From Candidatus Latescibacterota bacterium (GTDB taxonomy: Bacteria > Latescibacterota > UBA2968), in the NCBI GenBank assembly GCA_022823725.1, contig JAJEHL010000005.1, positions 1 to 64,000 of the forward strand: a DNA stretch of 64,000 nucleotides, read 5' to 3'. The position numbers and the translations under genes are program-made. Below, piece by piece: positions 53,070-63,533 of this stretch. The notes under the pieces are model-generated. The model was given only the letters and a program-made list of their open reading frames with translations. It made no database searches and had not been told where the DNA came from. Numbering within the stretch: position 1 is the stretch's first letter; each line of letters begins with the position of its first letter.

Positions 53070-55679
53070 ATGGATATGAACAAATTGACACAGAAATCGC
53101 AGGAGGCCGTGCAACAAGCACAAGCTATAGCACTGCGATATGGACATCAGGAAGTGGATGGTGAACACCTGCTCGTAGCTTTGATCGCGCAAGATGATGG
53201 CTTGGTGCCCCGCATGCTCGTGCGTGTGCAAGTAGATGGCGATGTCCTGAAATCGGAACTTGAAAAGGAATTGGCGCGGCTACCGAAAGTTTCGGGACCA
53301 GGCGTTGAACAGGACAAAATTTATGTGACACAGCGTTTTCAAAAGCTGTTTCTATCTGCTCAGGGCGAAGCTGAAAGGCTGAAGGATGAATATGTTTCAG
53401 TAGAGCATCTGGTGTTGGTGCTGATCGGCGAGGGCGATAAGACTCTGGCGGGGCGCATTCTGAAACAGTTTAATATTACGCGGGATAATTTTTTATCTGT
53501 TTTAACGCAGATTCGCGGCAATCAGAGTGTGAAGAGTGCCAACCCGGAGATGGCTTATGAGGCACTTGAAAAATATGGTGTTGATCTGGTTGCCGAAGCG
53601 CGTTCGGGCAAATTGGATCCCGTGATTGGGCGCGATGAGGAAATCCGCCGTGTGATTCGCATTTTGTCGCGCAAGACCAAGAATAATCCCGTGCTGATCG
53701 GTGAACCCGGTGTGGGAAAGACCGCGATTATCGAAGGGCTGGCGCAGAGAATTGTGCGGGGCGATGTGCCCGAATGGCTTAAAGATCGGTCGGTTTTTTC
53801 ACTGGATATGGGTGCATTGATGGCTGGCGCGAAATATCGGGGCGAATTTGAAGAGCGTTTGAAAGCTGTTTTGAATGAGATCAAACAGAGCGACGGCCAC
53901 ATTTTGTTATTTATTGACGAGGTTCACACGATTGTGGGCGCGGGTAAGACGGAGGGATCTACGGATGCGGGGAATATGCTCAAACCAATGCTGGCGCGAG
54001 GCGAATTGCACTGTATTGGTGCGACAACGCTCGACGAACACCGCCAGTATCTCGAAAAAGACGCTGCTCTGGAGCGGCGCTTCCAACCCGTGATGGTCGA
54101 TGCGCCATCTGTAGAGGATTCTATTTCGATTCTGCGGGGTTTGCGCGAGCGATTTGAGATTCACCACGGGGTGGGGATTCAGGATAATGCGCTGGTCAAT
54201 GCCGTGGTGCTGTCAGATCGATATATTTCGGATCGTTTTTTGCCCGATAAGGCGATTGATCTGGTGGATGAGGCGTGTGCAATGGTGCGGACAGAGATCG
54301 ACTCCATGCCTTCGGAACTGGATGCTGTGACCCGGCGCGTGATGCAATTCGAGATTGAGGAAGCCGCGTTGAAGAAGGAAAAGGACGAGTCGAGTCGGGA
54401 GCGGTTGCAGACACTCCAGAAAGAGTTGGCGGATTTGAGGGATCAGGCAGATGCGATGCGCGTGCAGTGGGAGAATGAAAAGCAGGAACTGGATGGGGTG
54501 CGAACTTTGCGAGAGGAGATTGAGCAAACAAAACGCGAGATCGAAGAGGCGGAGCGACAGTACGACCTCAACCGCGCCGCAGAGTTGAAACACGGCACAT
54601 TGCCCGATTTGGAACGGCAACTCAAAACTGTCGAAGATTCTCAAACAATGGATAATCGGTTGCTGCGCGAAGAGGTGACCGAAGAGGAAATCGCCGAGAT
54701 CACATCGCGGTGGACGGGTATTCCGGTGACGCGATTGGTCGAGGGAGAGCGCGAGAAGCTGCTGCGATTGGACGATATTTTGCACGAGCGCGTCGTCGGG
54801 CAGGATGAGGCGGTTTCTCTGGTGGCCGATGCGGTGATTCGGGCGCGCGCTGGGATCAAGGATCCGCGTCGTCCCATCGGTTCGTTCATTTTTTTAGGCC
54901 CATCCGGCGTTGGCAAGACCGAACTCGCTCGCGCGCTATCAGAAGCACTTTTTGATAGCGAAGACAGTATGATTCGCATCGATATGAGCGAATATATGGA
55001 AAAACACGCAGTGTCGCGTCTGATCGGCGCGCCTCCGGGCTATATCGGTTACGATGAAGGCGGGCAATTGACGGAAGCCGTGCGTCGCAAACCGTATTCG
55101 GTTATTTTGTTCGACGAGATTGAAAAGGCACACGGCGATGTTTTCAATATTTTGCTTCAGTTGCTCGACGACGGCCGCTTGACAGATGCACAGGGGCATG
55201 TCGTGGATTTTAAGAATACGGTGGTAATTATGACGTCAAATATCGGTTCGCCGTATTTGCTCGAAGGCGTGACCGATGATGGCGAAATCCGCGAATCTGC
55301 ACGCGACGCTGTGATGGCAGAATTGAGACAACAGTTCAGGCCCGAATTTCTCAACCGCATAGATGATGTGGTGCTGTTTAAGCCACTGTTGTTGTCCGAG
55401 ATTGCCAAAATTGTGGATTTGCTTATTGTGGATTTGCATAACCGGTTGTCCGACAGACAGATTGGCCTCACACTCACAGAGAAAGCAAAGGTATTTATCG
55501 CCCGCAAAGGATTTGATCCAGTATTTGGTGCGCGCCCTCTCAAACGGTTTTTACAGCACGAGTTGGAGACGCGCATTGGGCGTGCGTTAATCAGCGGTGA
55601 TATCTCGGACGGTGCACAGATTGAGGTGGATGTGGCAGAGGATGAGTTGGTGGTTAAAGGCGCGGAAAGTGGGGAGTAA
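53070..55679 (+). CDS. clpB: ClpB/Hsp104 disaggregase
   Basis: This 869-residue hexameric AAA+ chaperone rescues aggregated protein with DnaK. It has the N-terminal repeat domain (1 to about 145), a first AAA module with Walker A GEPGVGKT (211-218), a long coiled-coil middle domain (about 400-530; rich in [11 protein letters not shown] and [11 protein letters not shown]), a second AAA module with GPSGVGKTE at about 610, and the C-terminal cap. The start is ATG 53070, or ATG 53076 (MNKLTQK); its ribosome-binding site is weak. The hsp20 gene lies upstream beyond a terminator. Confidence 0.96.
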   Translation: MDMNKLTQKSQEAVQQAQAIALRYGHQEVDGEHLLVALIAQDDGLVPRMLVRVQVDGDVLKSELEKELARLPKVSGPGVEQDKIYVTQRFQKLFLSAQGEAERLKDEYVSVEHLVLVLIGEGDKTLAGRILKQFNITRDNFLSVLTQIRGNQSVKSANPEMAYEALEKYGVDLVAEARSGKLDPVIGRDEEIRRVIRILSRKTKNNPVLIGEPGVGKTAIIEGLAQRIVRGDVPEWLKDRSVFSLDMGALMAGAKYRGEFEERLKAVLNEIKQSDGHILLFIDEVHTIVGAGKTEGSTDAGNMLKPMLARGELHCIGATTLDEHRQYLEKDAALERRFQPVMVDAPSVEDSISILRGLRERFEIHHGVGIQDNALVNAVVLSDRYISDRFLPDKAIDLVDEACAMVRTEIDSMPSELDAVTRRVMQFEIEEAALKKEKDESSRERLQTLQKELADLRDQADAMRVQWENEKQELDGVRTLREEIEQTKREIEEAERQYDLNRAAELKHGTLPDLERQLKTVEDSQTMDNRLLREEVTEEEIAEITSRWTGIPVTRLVEGEREKLLRLDDILHERVVGQDEAVSLVADAVIRARAGIKDPRRPIGSFIFLGPSGVGKTELARALSEALFDSEDSMIRIDMSEYMEKHAVSRLIGAPPGYIGYDEGGQLTEAVRRKPYSVILFDEIEKAHGDVFNILLQLLDDGRLTDAQGHVVDFKNTVVIMTSNIGSPYLLEGVTDDGEIRESARDAVMAELRQQFRPEFLNRIDDVVLFKPLLLSEIAKIVDLLIVDLHNRLSDRQIGLTLTEKAKVFIARKGFDPVFGARPLKRFLQHELETRIGRALISGDISDGAQIEVDVAEDELVVKGAESGE

Positions 55680-55701
55680 GAAGGGAGGAGTATGTATGAT
55701 T

Positions 55702-55743
55702 AAGCCCGGGTAAGCTTCTGGAGAAGTTTATCCGGGCTTTTGT
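55702..55743 (+). terminator. Terminator after clpB
   Basis: AAGCCCGG (55702-55709) pairs with CCGGGCTT (55732-55739), and the inner AAGCTTCT/AGAAGTTT continues the stem to about 18 bp with G-T pairs. A short T-rich tail follows. Confidence 0.85.
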
Positions 55744-55851
55744 TTTCTCCATCGCCTTTTCCTCTTTACTCATGTTATTCTGTGCTGTATCATTTGGAAT
55801 CACTTCCGTTTTATTCTGTAATATCCAATTCAGATATTTGAGGAGGCACTC

Positions 55852-56892
55852 ATGGCAGAAAGAGTAAAAGTGGCCGCGTTGGGGCTGGCGCACGATCACG
55901 TATGGTCAAATTTGCGCGCGCTCAAGGCACTGGACAATGCCACCCTATTGGCTGGTGCAGATGGCAATGCAGAGTTGCGAGAAAAATTTGTCGAAGCTAC
56001 TGGTTGTGAAGTGGTATATGATGATTTTGAAGCGTTGCTGGACAATGAGGAGCCGGATGCGGTATTTGTATTTACTCCGACCGCACATCACGCCGATGTT
56101 GTGGAATTGTGTGCGCCGCGCGGGATTCATGTGATGGTTGAAAAACCGATGGCGGCGACCTTAGAGCAAGCGGATCGCATGTTGACGGCTGCGCGAAAGG
56201 CGGGGACGGTGTTGATGGTCAATTGGCCGACGGCGTGGAATCGCGGCATCCGCACGGCTTATCGCCTGGTGCGAGAAGGTGCAATCGGCCAGGTGTGGCA
56301 ACTGTTGTGGCGCGGTGGGCATTGTGGGCCGGATGAGTTGGGTTGTTCCGAGCATTTTTGCGATTTCCTATTTGATAGTCATCTCAATGGCGCAGGTGCT
56401 TTTAACGATTACGGGGGATATGGCGCGAGTTTGTGTGTGTTGTTTTTGGGGCGACCAAATCGCGTGGTGGGAATGGCGGGGCGGCTGTTGAAAACGCATT
56501 TACCCGTAGATGATAATGGAATGATGATTTTGCGCTACCCAAATGCGATGTGCCGGCTGGAGATGACCTGGACAGAAGCTGTGCCGAACAAGCCGCCGCA
56601 CGATTTGATGTTACACGGGACGAAGGGAACGATTATTGCGGGAAGTGAGGTTGTTTTGTACACGCGCGGTAGCAAAGATGGCAAGACAATTGCGCCAGAT
56701 GCATTGCCCGAAGGGGAGAATAATGCTTCCGAGCATTTTATTCATTGTATTCAATCTGGCACATCGCCCGGTTTTGTGACTTGTGCGGATTTGTCGCGCA
56801 ATGCACAGGAAATTATGGAGGCGGGGCTTATTTCTGCGACCAATGGCATTGCCATGGCATTGCCCATTGAAGATCATTTGTTCAGGGAGTAG
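55852..56892 (+). CDS. Gfo/Idh/MocA-family oxidoreductase
   Basis: This 346-residue protein has an N-terminal Rossmann fold (VAALGLAHDHVWSNLRALK) with an unusual LGLAHDHV in place of the common GxGxxG, and EKP intact in VMVEKPMAATL. The substrate domain has NDYGGYGASL. AGGAGG lies 8 bases before the start. The penicillin-acylase-family gene starts 4 bases after its stop, so they are likely co-transcribed. Confidence 0.85.
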   Translation: MAERVKVAALGLAHDHVWSNLRALKALDNATLLAGADGNAELREKFVEATGCEVVYDDFEALLDNEEPDAVFVFTPTAHHADVVELCAPRGIHVMVEKPMAATLEQADRMLTAARKAGTVLMVNWPTAWNRGIRTAYRLVREGAIGQVWQLLWRGGHCGPDELGCSEHFCDFLFDSHLNGAGAFNDYGGYGASLCVLFLGRPNRVVGMAGRLLKTHLPVDDNGMMILRYPNAMCRLEMTWTEAVPNKPPHDLMLHGTKGTIIAGSEVVLYTRGSKDGKTIAPDALPEGENNASEHFIHCIQSGTSPGFVTCADLSRNAQEIMEAGLISATNGIAMALPIEDHLFRE

Positions 56893-56895
56893 GGG

Positions 56896-59166
56896 ATGCG
56901 GTGGTTTATTATCGTCGTATTTACTATTGCTTTTGCCACTCAAAGCGGGGCGCAAGAAAATGTGATTAATCGAGACAGCCTCGCGGTTTTGCTGGCCGAA
57001 GTGCCGGTTGATACACTGGCCGCAAAACTGGGGGATTCTCTGTTTTCACCCCCAGAGGGTAGGGCACATATTTTGCGCGATGCCTATGGCGTACCACATA
57101 TTTATGGGCGCACAGATGTGGATGTCGCATTTGGTTTTGGCTATGCACAGGCAGAAGATCATCTGCTGCAGATGTTGAAGAATTTTCGCCAGGCCAGAGG
57201 GCGTTTGGCCGAGGTCGAAGGCATTTCGGCCTTAAAATTAGATGAAATGGCTTTGCGATGGCGCATTCACAGTGTTGCCGGTGAGCGGTATGGAGATATC
57301 TCTGAGGATACGCAGCACTATATTGCGGCTTTTGTTGGGGGCATCAACCACTATATTGAGATTCATCGGCAGGTATTACCGCAGTGGGTTCAGGATGTGC
57401 GAGCGGTAGATGTAGTGGCGCTTGCGCGGTGGATTTTGTTTTTGTTTGCCGAACAAACCGGTAAATCCGAATTGGCCCATGTGGGATTGGCGACAACGGT
57501 TCCCAAATTGCCGGGATCCAATATGTGGGTTGTAGGACCGTCCCGGTCTGGCAGTGGCGCGCCCGTGCTGGCGATGGATGTGCAGTTGCCGTACACAACG
57601 CCCTTTCAGCTTTGCGAGGCGCATCTGATTAGCAATGCGGGTTTGGATGTGATGGGGGCGACATTTTTTGGGTTGCCAATTATTTTTGTCGGTCACAATA
57701 ATCACGTTGCCTGGTCAATAACCGCCAATGATATCGATGTTTTTGATTTGTACGAGGAGCGTCTGGATCCGATCAATCCCAGACGCTATTTTTATGGGAA
57801 CGAGAAAAGGCGCGTGGTGTCGAGACATGTGAAAATTGGCATACATAGCGAGCAGGGGATTCGGGAAGTTGAGCGCGAGTTGCGCTATACCGATCACGGT
57901 CCTGTGTACAAGACGATTGGCAACTGGGCTTATGCGGCGCGTACGAGTGTAGAAAATCGCGTGGATGCAATAGGGCAATTGCTGGGGATGAATCGCGCGG
58001 TGACACTGAACGATTTTCAGCAGGCGCTTTCGCTTATGGAGTTACCGGTTTTCAATGTGATATACGGCGATGTGACAGGCGAAATTTTTTATGTGTTTAA
58101 TGGCCGCTGTCCCGTGCGATCAGAAGATTTCGATTGGCGTGCGCCCGTGCCGGGTTGGACGCCTGAAACAGAGTGGAGAGGTGTGATCGCATTTTCCGAA
58201 TTGCCACAAGTGCATAATCCCATTTCGGATTTTTTGCAGAATTGCAATGTTTCGCCAGATTTAGTTGCGATTGATAGTGGTCTTAAAATGGATGATTTTC
58301 CACCTTTTTTGGGGTGGGGAACGCCCAATTATCGCGCACAGCGGGTTGTGAACTATTTGCTCGCGCATCAAAATATCGCGGTTGGTGATATGCAGATTTT
58401 GCTGCGGGATGATTATCTCGTTGACGCAGAAGAATATAAGGGGCTGATTTTTCGCGCGTATAACCGCGCCTGGCCCGTGCTATACGACCCCAACTGGGAG
58501 GTCGGCAAGGCTGTTCACATTCTCAGGGCATGGGATAATCGGGCGAGTTTAGAGAGCGTTGGCACGCTTTTGTTTTCGATTTGGAAGGCCCGATTCGATT
58601 CGTCGTTCGCACAGGTTCCGCAAAAGCGAGATATTTTGGTTCGGGAAAAGGTCGCACTGGAGGCATTGCAACAAGCGGTCGCATATATGATCGCGACTTA
58701 TGGACGGTTGGATGTGCCCTGGGGGCAGGTGCATTATTTGAAGCGGGGAGAGCGCACTTTCCCGATGAGCGGTGCGCCTTCTGGCACGGAGGCTTTGCGT
58801 CAGACGCTGACCCGAATAGAAGCAGATGGCACAATGGTTATCGAAGGTGGATCGGCTTTTGGGATGGTGGTTTCGCTGATGCAGCCAGTGCAGTCGTGGA
58901 GTGCGTTAGCCTATGGGAATAGCGAAGATCCCGAGTCCCCCCATTATGACGATCAGGCCGATTTACAACACCGCAATACCTTTAAGAAGACAGTTTTTAC
59001 AACTGGTGATTTGCAACCTGCTCTGACTGGTCTTACAACGGTTCCTTACGATCCCGAAGAAGCAGAGCGTCAATCGCTGAAGGCTCTCTGGCGCAAGCAG
59101 TTGCAAACAGGTATGGTCACATCTGATTCCACAAAGACTGAGTCAGAATCCTCACAAGACAATTAA
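56896..59166 (+). CDS. Penicillin acylase family (S45) N-terminal nucleophile hydrolase
   Basis: This 756-residue periplasmic hydrolase has a signal peptide (about 1-19) and the layout of a penicillin/glutaryl/acyl-homoserine-lactone acylase precursor. The A-chain begins with RDAYGVPHIYG. The expected autocleavage site lies before S208 in LPGSNMWVVG, making the serine the N-terminal nucleophile of the B chain. Amide substrates range from beta-lactams to quorum signals; this cannot be resolved by eye. A weak ribosome-binding site (GGGAG) precedes ATG 56896. Confidence 0.88.
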   Translation: MRWFIIVVFTIAFATQSGAQENVINRDSLAVLLAEVPVDTLAAKLGDSLFSPPEGRAHILRDAYGVPHIYGRTDVDVAFGFGYAQAEDHLLQMLKNFRQARGRLAEVEGISALKLDEMALRWRIHSVAGERYGDISEDTQHYIAAFVGGINHYIEIHRQVLPQWVQDVRAVDVVALARWILFLFAEQTGKSELAHVGLATTVPKLPGSNMWVVGPSRSGSGAPVLAMDVQLPYTTPFQLCEAHLISNAGLDVMGATFFGLPIIFVGHNNHVAWSITANDIDVFDLYEERLDPINPRRYFYGNEKRRVVSRHVKIGIHSEQGIREVERELRYTDHGPVYKTIGNWAYAARTSVENRVDAIGQLLGMNRAVTLNDFQQALSLMELPVFNVIYGDVTGEIFYVFNGRCPVRSEDFDWRAPVPGWTPETEWRGVIAFSELPQVHNPISDFLQNCNVSPDLVAIDSGLKMDDFPPFLGWGTPNYRAQRVVNYLLAHQNIAVGDMQILLRDDYLVDAEEYKGLIFRAYNRAWPVLYDPNWEVGKAVHILRAWDNRASLESVGTLLFSIWKARFDSSFAQVPQKRDILVREKVALEALQQAVAYMIATYGRLDVPWGQVHYLKRGERTFPMSGAPSGTEALRQTLTRIEADGTMVIEGGSAFGMVVSLMQPVQSWSALAYGNSEDPESPHYDDQADLQHRNTFKKTVFTTGDLQPALTGLTTVPYDPEEAERQSLKALWRKQLQTGMVTSDSTKTESESSQDN

Positions 59167-59209
59167 AAATCTCTTTATTTTTAAAGTTTTTTTGTATCAG
59201 GAGGTATTC

Positions 59210-61633
59210 ATGCGTTTTTGGGTATTATTTTTCACGCTGATAGCAGTTGTAATTTCCGATCATGTGTATGCACAGGGGACAGTGCAACAGGTGGTGGGTG
59301 ATCTCGTCTATGTGGAAGGGCTTTCGGCTGATCTGGATGGCAAATTGCGGGTGGTGGGCGATGATGGTGCGGTTTTGCAGGTGATCAAGGTGTTGCCCAA
59401 CGTGGTGGTTGCGCGCGTGGTGGAGGAGAATGGTTTGCCAGTAAAATCTGGTGATCAAATTCAGGCGGATGATGGTACGCTTGCAGGATCACCGCGCAGG
59501 GTGGTGCATGCAACGCGGGTTGCCGAAGCACCGCGCATTGATGGGCGGTTGGACGATGCAGTCTGGCAACAGGCGCAGGCTGCGGAGGGTTTTGTCCAGC
59601 GCGATCCGAAATACTGGATGCCGATTACTGAGCGGACGGTTGTGAAAATTATTTATGACAATAAAAAAATTTATTTTGGTTTTGAATGTTACGACAAAAA
59701 TCCCGGTCTCATTGTGACCAATAATATGCGTCGAGACTCTCAGCTTTCTGGCGACGACAATATTCAGTTGTTGCTCGATCCGTTTAATGACAACCAGAAT
59801 GGGGTTTTCTTTTTTGTCAATGCACTCGGCGCGCGGACCGATATGCTTTTGTCAAATGAAGGGCGAACGACGAATGAAGATTGGGATTGTATCTGGGAGG
59901 CGCGGTGTGTACGTCACGAGAGGGGCTGGACTGCCGAAATAGCGATTCCGTTTGATCAACTCCGTTTCAATCCGTCTGATGAGATGGAATGGGGGATTAA
60001 CATGGGGCGTTATATCGGTCACAAGAACGAAGAGACCGCGTTTATTGTCGGGCGGCACACGCCTTCGCCCCGGCGGCGGTATCAGATGACAGATATGGGT
60101 GTGTTGCGCGGATTAAAGGCTGTCGAGAGAAAGCGACTTTTTCAGGTCAAGCCTTATGTGTTGCCGGGAACTTCGCGCAATTTTACAGGCGATGAGGGTG
60201 AAAATCGCACGTTTGAAGCGGGGGCAGATATGCGCTATGGCCTGACGTCCAATCTCGCGCTGGATGTGTCTTATAATACGGATTTTGCCCAGGTCGAAGC
60301 CGATCAAGAGCAGGTGAATTTGACTCAGTTTTCCCAGTTTTTTCCCGAAAAGCGCGAGTTTTTCCTGGAAGGAGCGCAATTATTTGATTTTGGCGAGGCC
60401 GCGTCAACTCGCGGCGGCGATGTACGACCGCCAACGCTGCTGTTTTACAGCAGAAGAATCGGTCTGGATGGGGGGCGGCCCGTACCGATTCTCGCAGGGG
60501 GCAAATTGGCTGGCAAAGCCGGACGCACGAGCATTGGTGCGTTAAATGTGCTGACGGATTCAGAGATGTTGGATACGCAGACGCTGCCGCGCAGAAATTT
60601 TTCCGTGTTGCGGATGAAACGCGATGTGCTCGCGCGGTCCAATGTGGGATTTATTTGGGTAAATAAACAAAGCGAGGTGTCCGATGGCGGGTGGGGCGAC
60701 TACAATCGCGCAGGGGGGCTGGATTTCAGTTTTTCGCCTTCAACCGCGGTCAATGTGCAGGCGTTTTACGCGCGTACCTGGGATAAGGACTCAGAAGAAG
60801 TGGATGATGCGCGGTATCTTCGCTTTTCGTATAGCGGAACCAAATACTCGGGTTCGGCAACTGTTCTGGATGTGGAAGATGATTTTGAGCCGGAGGCGGG
60901 ATTTGTCAACCGTCGGCGCGGCATTCGGGGATTTCGGCGCTACAATGTCAATCTATCCTACTTGCCGCGTCCCAGGGTAGCCAATATCCGCAATTTGAGG
61001 TTCACGCCCGATATCCAGGTAATTGAAGACGACACAGGCGAGATACCGTTCCAGCGGTTCAGATTTGATGGCGTTCTCGCTCTTCAGACGGCTGACCGCT
61101 TTTTGGTGCGCATGGAGAGGACTCGCGATGTCGTCACGCGGCCTTTTAGACCGTCGCGCAAGCGGCCCGATGTCGCCATTCCGCCGGACAAATATACTTT
61201 TACATCGTTCAGGCTGGGACCGGATACGGCAAGTTATCGCAAATTGCAGTTGGATTTTGATTTTCTGGTCGGGACCTATTATACGGGACACCTGTATCGG
61301 GTAACCGCAGAGAATGCCTATCGGCCCAATGGGAGATTGGGTATTGAGCTGATTTACGATGGCAATTGGATTCGCTTACCCCAGGCTAATCTCAATATCC
61401 AGGCGTTGAGTACGCGGTTGATTTACTCGTTTACAACCGATTTCTTTTTTAAAGTTTTCGCACAGTGGAATAGTGACAGCGAATCCGTAGGCGCAAACTT
61501 TTTGCTCAATTACCGTTTTCGTCCGGGCAGCGATATTTTCTTTGTCTATGATCACGGGTTTGGAACCGCTGGCGACTTGCACCAGACCGGCCGCGCGCTG
61601 CTGCTCAAGGTGTCGTATTTGATTGGGTTGTGA
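59210..61633 (+). CDS. DUF5916 barrel protein with CBM9-like domain
   Basis: This 807-residue protein has a signal peptide (about 1-21), a carbohydrate-binding family 9-like domain at about 95-280 (APRIDGRLDDAVWQQA, VVKIIYDNKKIYFGFECYD, GWTAEIAIPFDQLRF), and a long beta-strand-rich C-terminal region. Together these match DUF5916 outer-membrane-type proteins, often found near hydrolases. It likely sits in the outer membrane and binds sugar or aids transport. ATG 59210 has AGGAGG 6 bases upstream. A hairpin with a T-run for the opposite strand lies about 90 bases beyond its stop. Confidence 0.82.
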   Translation: MRFWVLFFTLIAVVISDHVYAQGTVQQVVGDLVYVEGLSADLDGKLRVVGDDGAVLQVIKVLPNVVVARVVEENGLPVKSGDQIQADDGTLAGSPRRVVHATRVAEAPRIDGRLDDAVWQQAQAAEGFVQRDPKYWMPITERTVVKIIYDNKKIYFGFECYDKNPGLIVTNNMRRDSQLSGDDNIQLLLDPFNDNQNGVFFFVNALGARTDMLLSNEGRTTNEDWDCIWEARCVRHERGWTAEIAIPFDQLRFNPSDEMEWGINMGRYIGHKNEETAFIVGRHTPSPRRRYQMTDMGVLRGLKAVERKRLFQVKPYVLPGTSRNFTGDEGENRTFEAGADMRYGLTSNLALDVSYNTDFAQVEADQEQVNLTQFSQFFPEKREFFLEGAQLFDFGEAASTRGGDVRPPTLLFYSRRIGLDGGRPVPILAGGKLAGKAGRTSIGALNVLTDSEMLDTQTLPRRNFSVLRMKRDVLARSNVGFIWVNKQSEVSDGGWGDYNRAGGLDFSFSPSTAVNVQAFYARTWDKDSEEVDDARYLRFSYSGTKYSGSATVLDVEDDFEPEAGFVNRRRGIRGFRRYNVNLSYLPRPRVANIRNLRFTPDIQVIEDDTGEIPFQRFRFDGVLALQTADRFLVRMERTRDVVTRPFRPSRKRPDVAIPPDKYTFTSFRLGPDTASYRKLQLDFDFLVGTYYTGHLYRVTAENAYRPNGRLGIELIYDGNWIRLPQANLNIQALSTRLIYSFTTDFFFKVFAQWNSDSESVGANFLLNYRFRPGSDIFFVYDHGFGTAGDLHQTGRALLLKVSYLIGL

Positions 61634-61719
61634 TAGGCTCTCTCTATCAGACAAAATAGAGGGACAGAAATGTACAACCTATTATGCGTTCTGATTCTAT
61701 CAGCTGTATATTTGAAAAT

Positions 61720-61750
61720 AAAAAAGCACCCGGGTATCGTCCGGGTGCTT
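61720..61750 (-). terminator. Bidirectional terminator between the DUF5916 and PEGA genes
   Basis: AAGCACCCGG (61724-61733) pairs with CCGGGTGCTT (61741-61750). The minus-strand transcript then meets a run of Ts (61725-61720), so it mainly terminates the PEGA-protein mRNA. Confidence 0.8.
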
Positions 61751-61773
61751 TCTGTTTGTTGAAAAAGGGTATT

Positions 61774-61826
61774 ATCTGCGTCTATCTGCGTAAAACGCTC
61801 AAATTACTCGCGTTTTTTCTGCGGAT
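61774..61826. repeat. ACGCAGAT-family repeat, reverse orientation
   Basis: ATCTGCGTCTATCTGCGT and a separate CTGCGGAT (61819-61826) are the reverse complement of the repeat family at 14308 and 45841. They lie between the terminator and the stop codon of the PEGA gene. Confidence 0.65.
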
Positions 61827-61832
61827 GCATTC

Positions 61833-63533
61833 TCACAGCGCAAGGGCAACACCTATCCCAACGATGGGGATGAGCAGGTATTTGAGAATCCCACTGCGTT
61901 TGCCCTGGATGTTGCCGAGGATAGATGTTTCCAATTTTTTGTTCCCTGATTTGTAATACATGCATTCTGCACCAGGAGTCGCGGCAATGGCAGTGACCCC
62001 GGGCCAGACGGGTTTGATGCTGCCTGTGGGATAGAGAATGATATTTTCGCGATGGCGTTTGTAATCGCCCATTTTGACCAGAAGCGCATATTCTCGACCA
62101 AAAGTAACTTGATCTCGTTGAACAACAGGACCGAGTTCGTCCCCGATTACAGCTTGCAAGAGAACCGTATCCGACCTGGTTTTAGCGGTGGGCAACCACA
62201 GGCTGACACGCGGTGATATAGGTAGAAAAGCGGGAGTATCTGATACGCGGAATGAAATGGGAATGGCCATATTCTGCGTATCCTTGAGCCTGTAGTGGCC
62301 TTTGGGTAGGGTGAGGGAAAACTCTTGCTCCTGATTGGCGATATTCTCGTTCAAGATGTGTTCGGCAAGGGTAGTGAGGCTATCGTACATGGCCTGTTCT
62401 TGTGGTGATGTGGCCGGGGGCATGGGTGCTTCTCGTGTGAAGCGCACCTGTTCAAAGCGCAGGGTGTTGAGGGGCGTGTTGCGAATGGCGAGATAGGCCG
62501 CATTCACGTTGACATCTAATCGACCGAGACGCGTGTGCCAGTGTTCGGCAAAGCGCGTGAGATCGCCCAGGCGGGACTCGCTTTCCCCTGGCAGGGGATT
62601 GGGTTCTTGTTCGATGGGAAAGGGAGAACGTTCACGGGCTTCTTCAAAGAGTACCTGCGCTTCTGAGAAGCGGCGGTATTTGCCGAGTACAATGCCGCGA
62701 TACACGTCAATTTGCGACAGCGCACGGAGCAGGCCGCGTTCGCTTTTTCCCATAAGACGCATCGTGCGTTCTAATTCGCGCGTCTGGTGGCTATAGTATT
62801 TCAGATCTTCGATAAAAGGCGTCAAGCGCGGATCGCTGAGGCGGATAGACGCATTGGTTTCAACCGCGGGTGCTGTTTCGCCAATGGCCAGGGCAGCGGC
62901 GAGGAGTTGCGCGCTTTCGGCGAGGTATTGGTCTGCGATATCCACAAGACCGGGTATAGACAATCCCGTGAGCGGTATCGGATTGCGGGTAAGCCTAATT
63001 TCTATGAGTTTGCCGCGCGGGGGCAGAAAGAGGTCTCGTTCGATGAGGTTAAAGCCGGGTTTGCTGATTTCGAGGCGGTATTTGCCCACAAAGAGGTCCG
63101 ACTGATATGCCACATCGCCGCGTTCGATGTTGATAAACCCGGTGAAGGTCGTGTCTTGATCTGCAAATCGAAGGTGGATTTCTGCACCTAAGGCCGCGAG
63201 TTGATCTGATCGAATCTCCAGATGCGCTTTCTGGCGTATGAGCGCAATATGCACCGTATCTGCCAAAACGGTTGTCGTAAATGTGCGCGTGTAGGGCTGG
63301 TAGCCGTGTGCATACGCTTGAATTTTATCGCCAATGTCCAGTAACTTTTCTGTGGCAAATGGCGTATGACCCGCTTCCTGTCCGTTGATGAAGACCTGGG
63401 CACCTGTGGGTTCTGAGCGGATGTGAATTTTTGTCTTGAGAAACATTCTCGGCAAAGGCTCTGTTTCTTGAGCCTGGATATGGAGCGGTGTGGTCAGCAG
63501 GATGCAAAATAAAATGAATCGCAGTGTGTTCAT
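61833..63533 (-). CDS. Secreted PEGA-domain protein
   Basis: This 566-residue protein has a signal peptide (about 1-20; FILFCILLTTPLHIQAQ) and two PEGA-type beta sandwiches: IHIRSEPTGAQVFINGQEAG at about 35-55 and a second around 110-160 (AHLEIRSDQL, DVAYQSDLF). The middle is helical (about 195-400), and it ends in a hydrophobic segment (YLLIPIVGIGVALAL) that may anchor it. PEGA domains are common on surface proteins, but their ligands are unclear. ATG 63533 overlaps the stop of the upstream TPR gene (ATGA), and no strong ribosome-binding site precedes it, so translation is probably coupled. Confidence 0.78.
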   Translation of the reverse strand: MNTLRFILFCILLTTPLHIQAQETEPLPRMFLKTKIHIRSEPTGAQVFINGQEAGHTPFATEKLLDIGDKIQAYAHGYQPYTRTFTTTVLADTVHIALIRQKAHLEIRSDQLAALGAEIHLRFADQDTTFTGFINIERGDVAYQSDLFVGKYRLEISKPGFNLIERDLFLPPRGKLIEIRLTRNPIPLTGLSIPGLVDIADQYLAESAQLLAAALAIGETAPAVETNASIRLSDPRLTPFIEDLKYYSHQTRELERTMRLMGKSERGLLRALSQIDVYRGIVLGKYRRFSEAQVLFEEARERSPFPIEQEPNPLPGESESRLGDLTRFAEHWHTRLGRLDVNVNAAYLAIRNTPLNTLRFEQVRFTREAPMPPATSPQEQAMYDSLTTLAEHILNENIANQEQEFSLTLPKGHYRLKDTQNMAIPISFRVSDTPAFLPISPRVSLWLPTAKTRSDTVLLQAVIGDELGPVVQRDQVTFGREYALLVKMGDYKRHRENIILYPTGSIKPVWPGVTAIAATPGAECMYYKSGNKKLETSILGNIQGKRSGILKYLLIPIVGIGVALAL

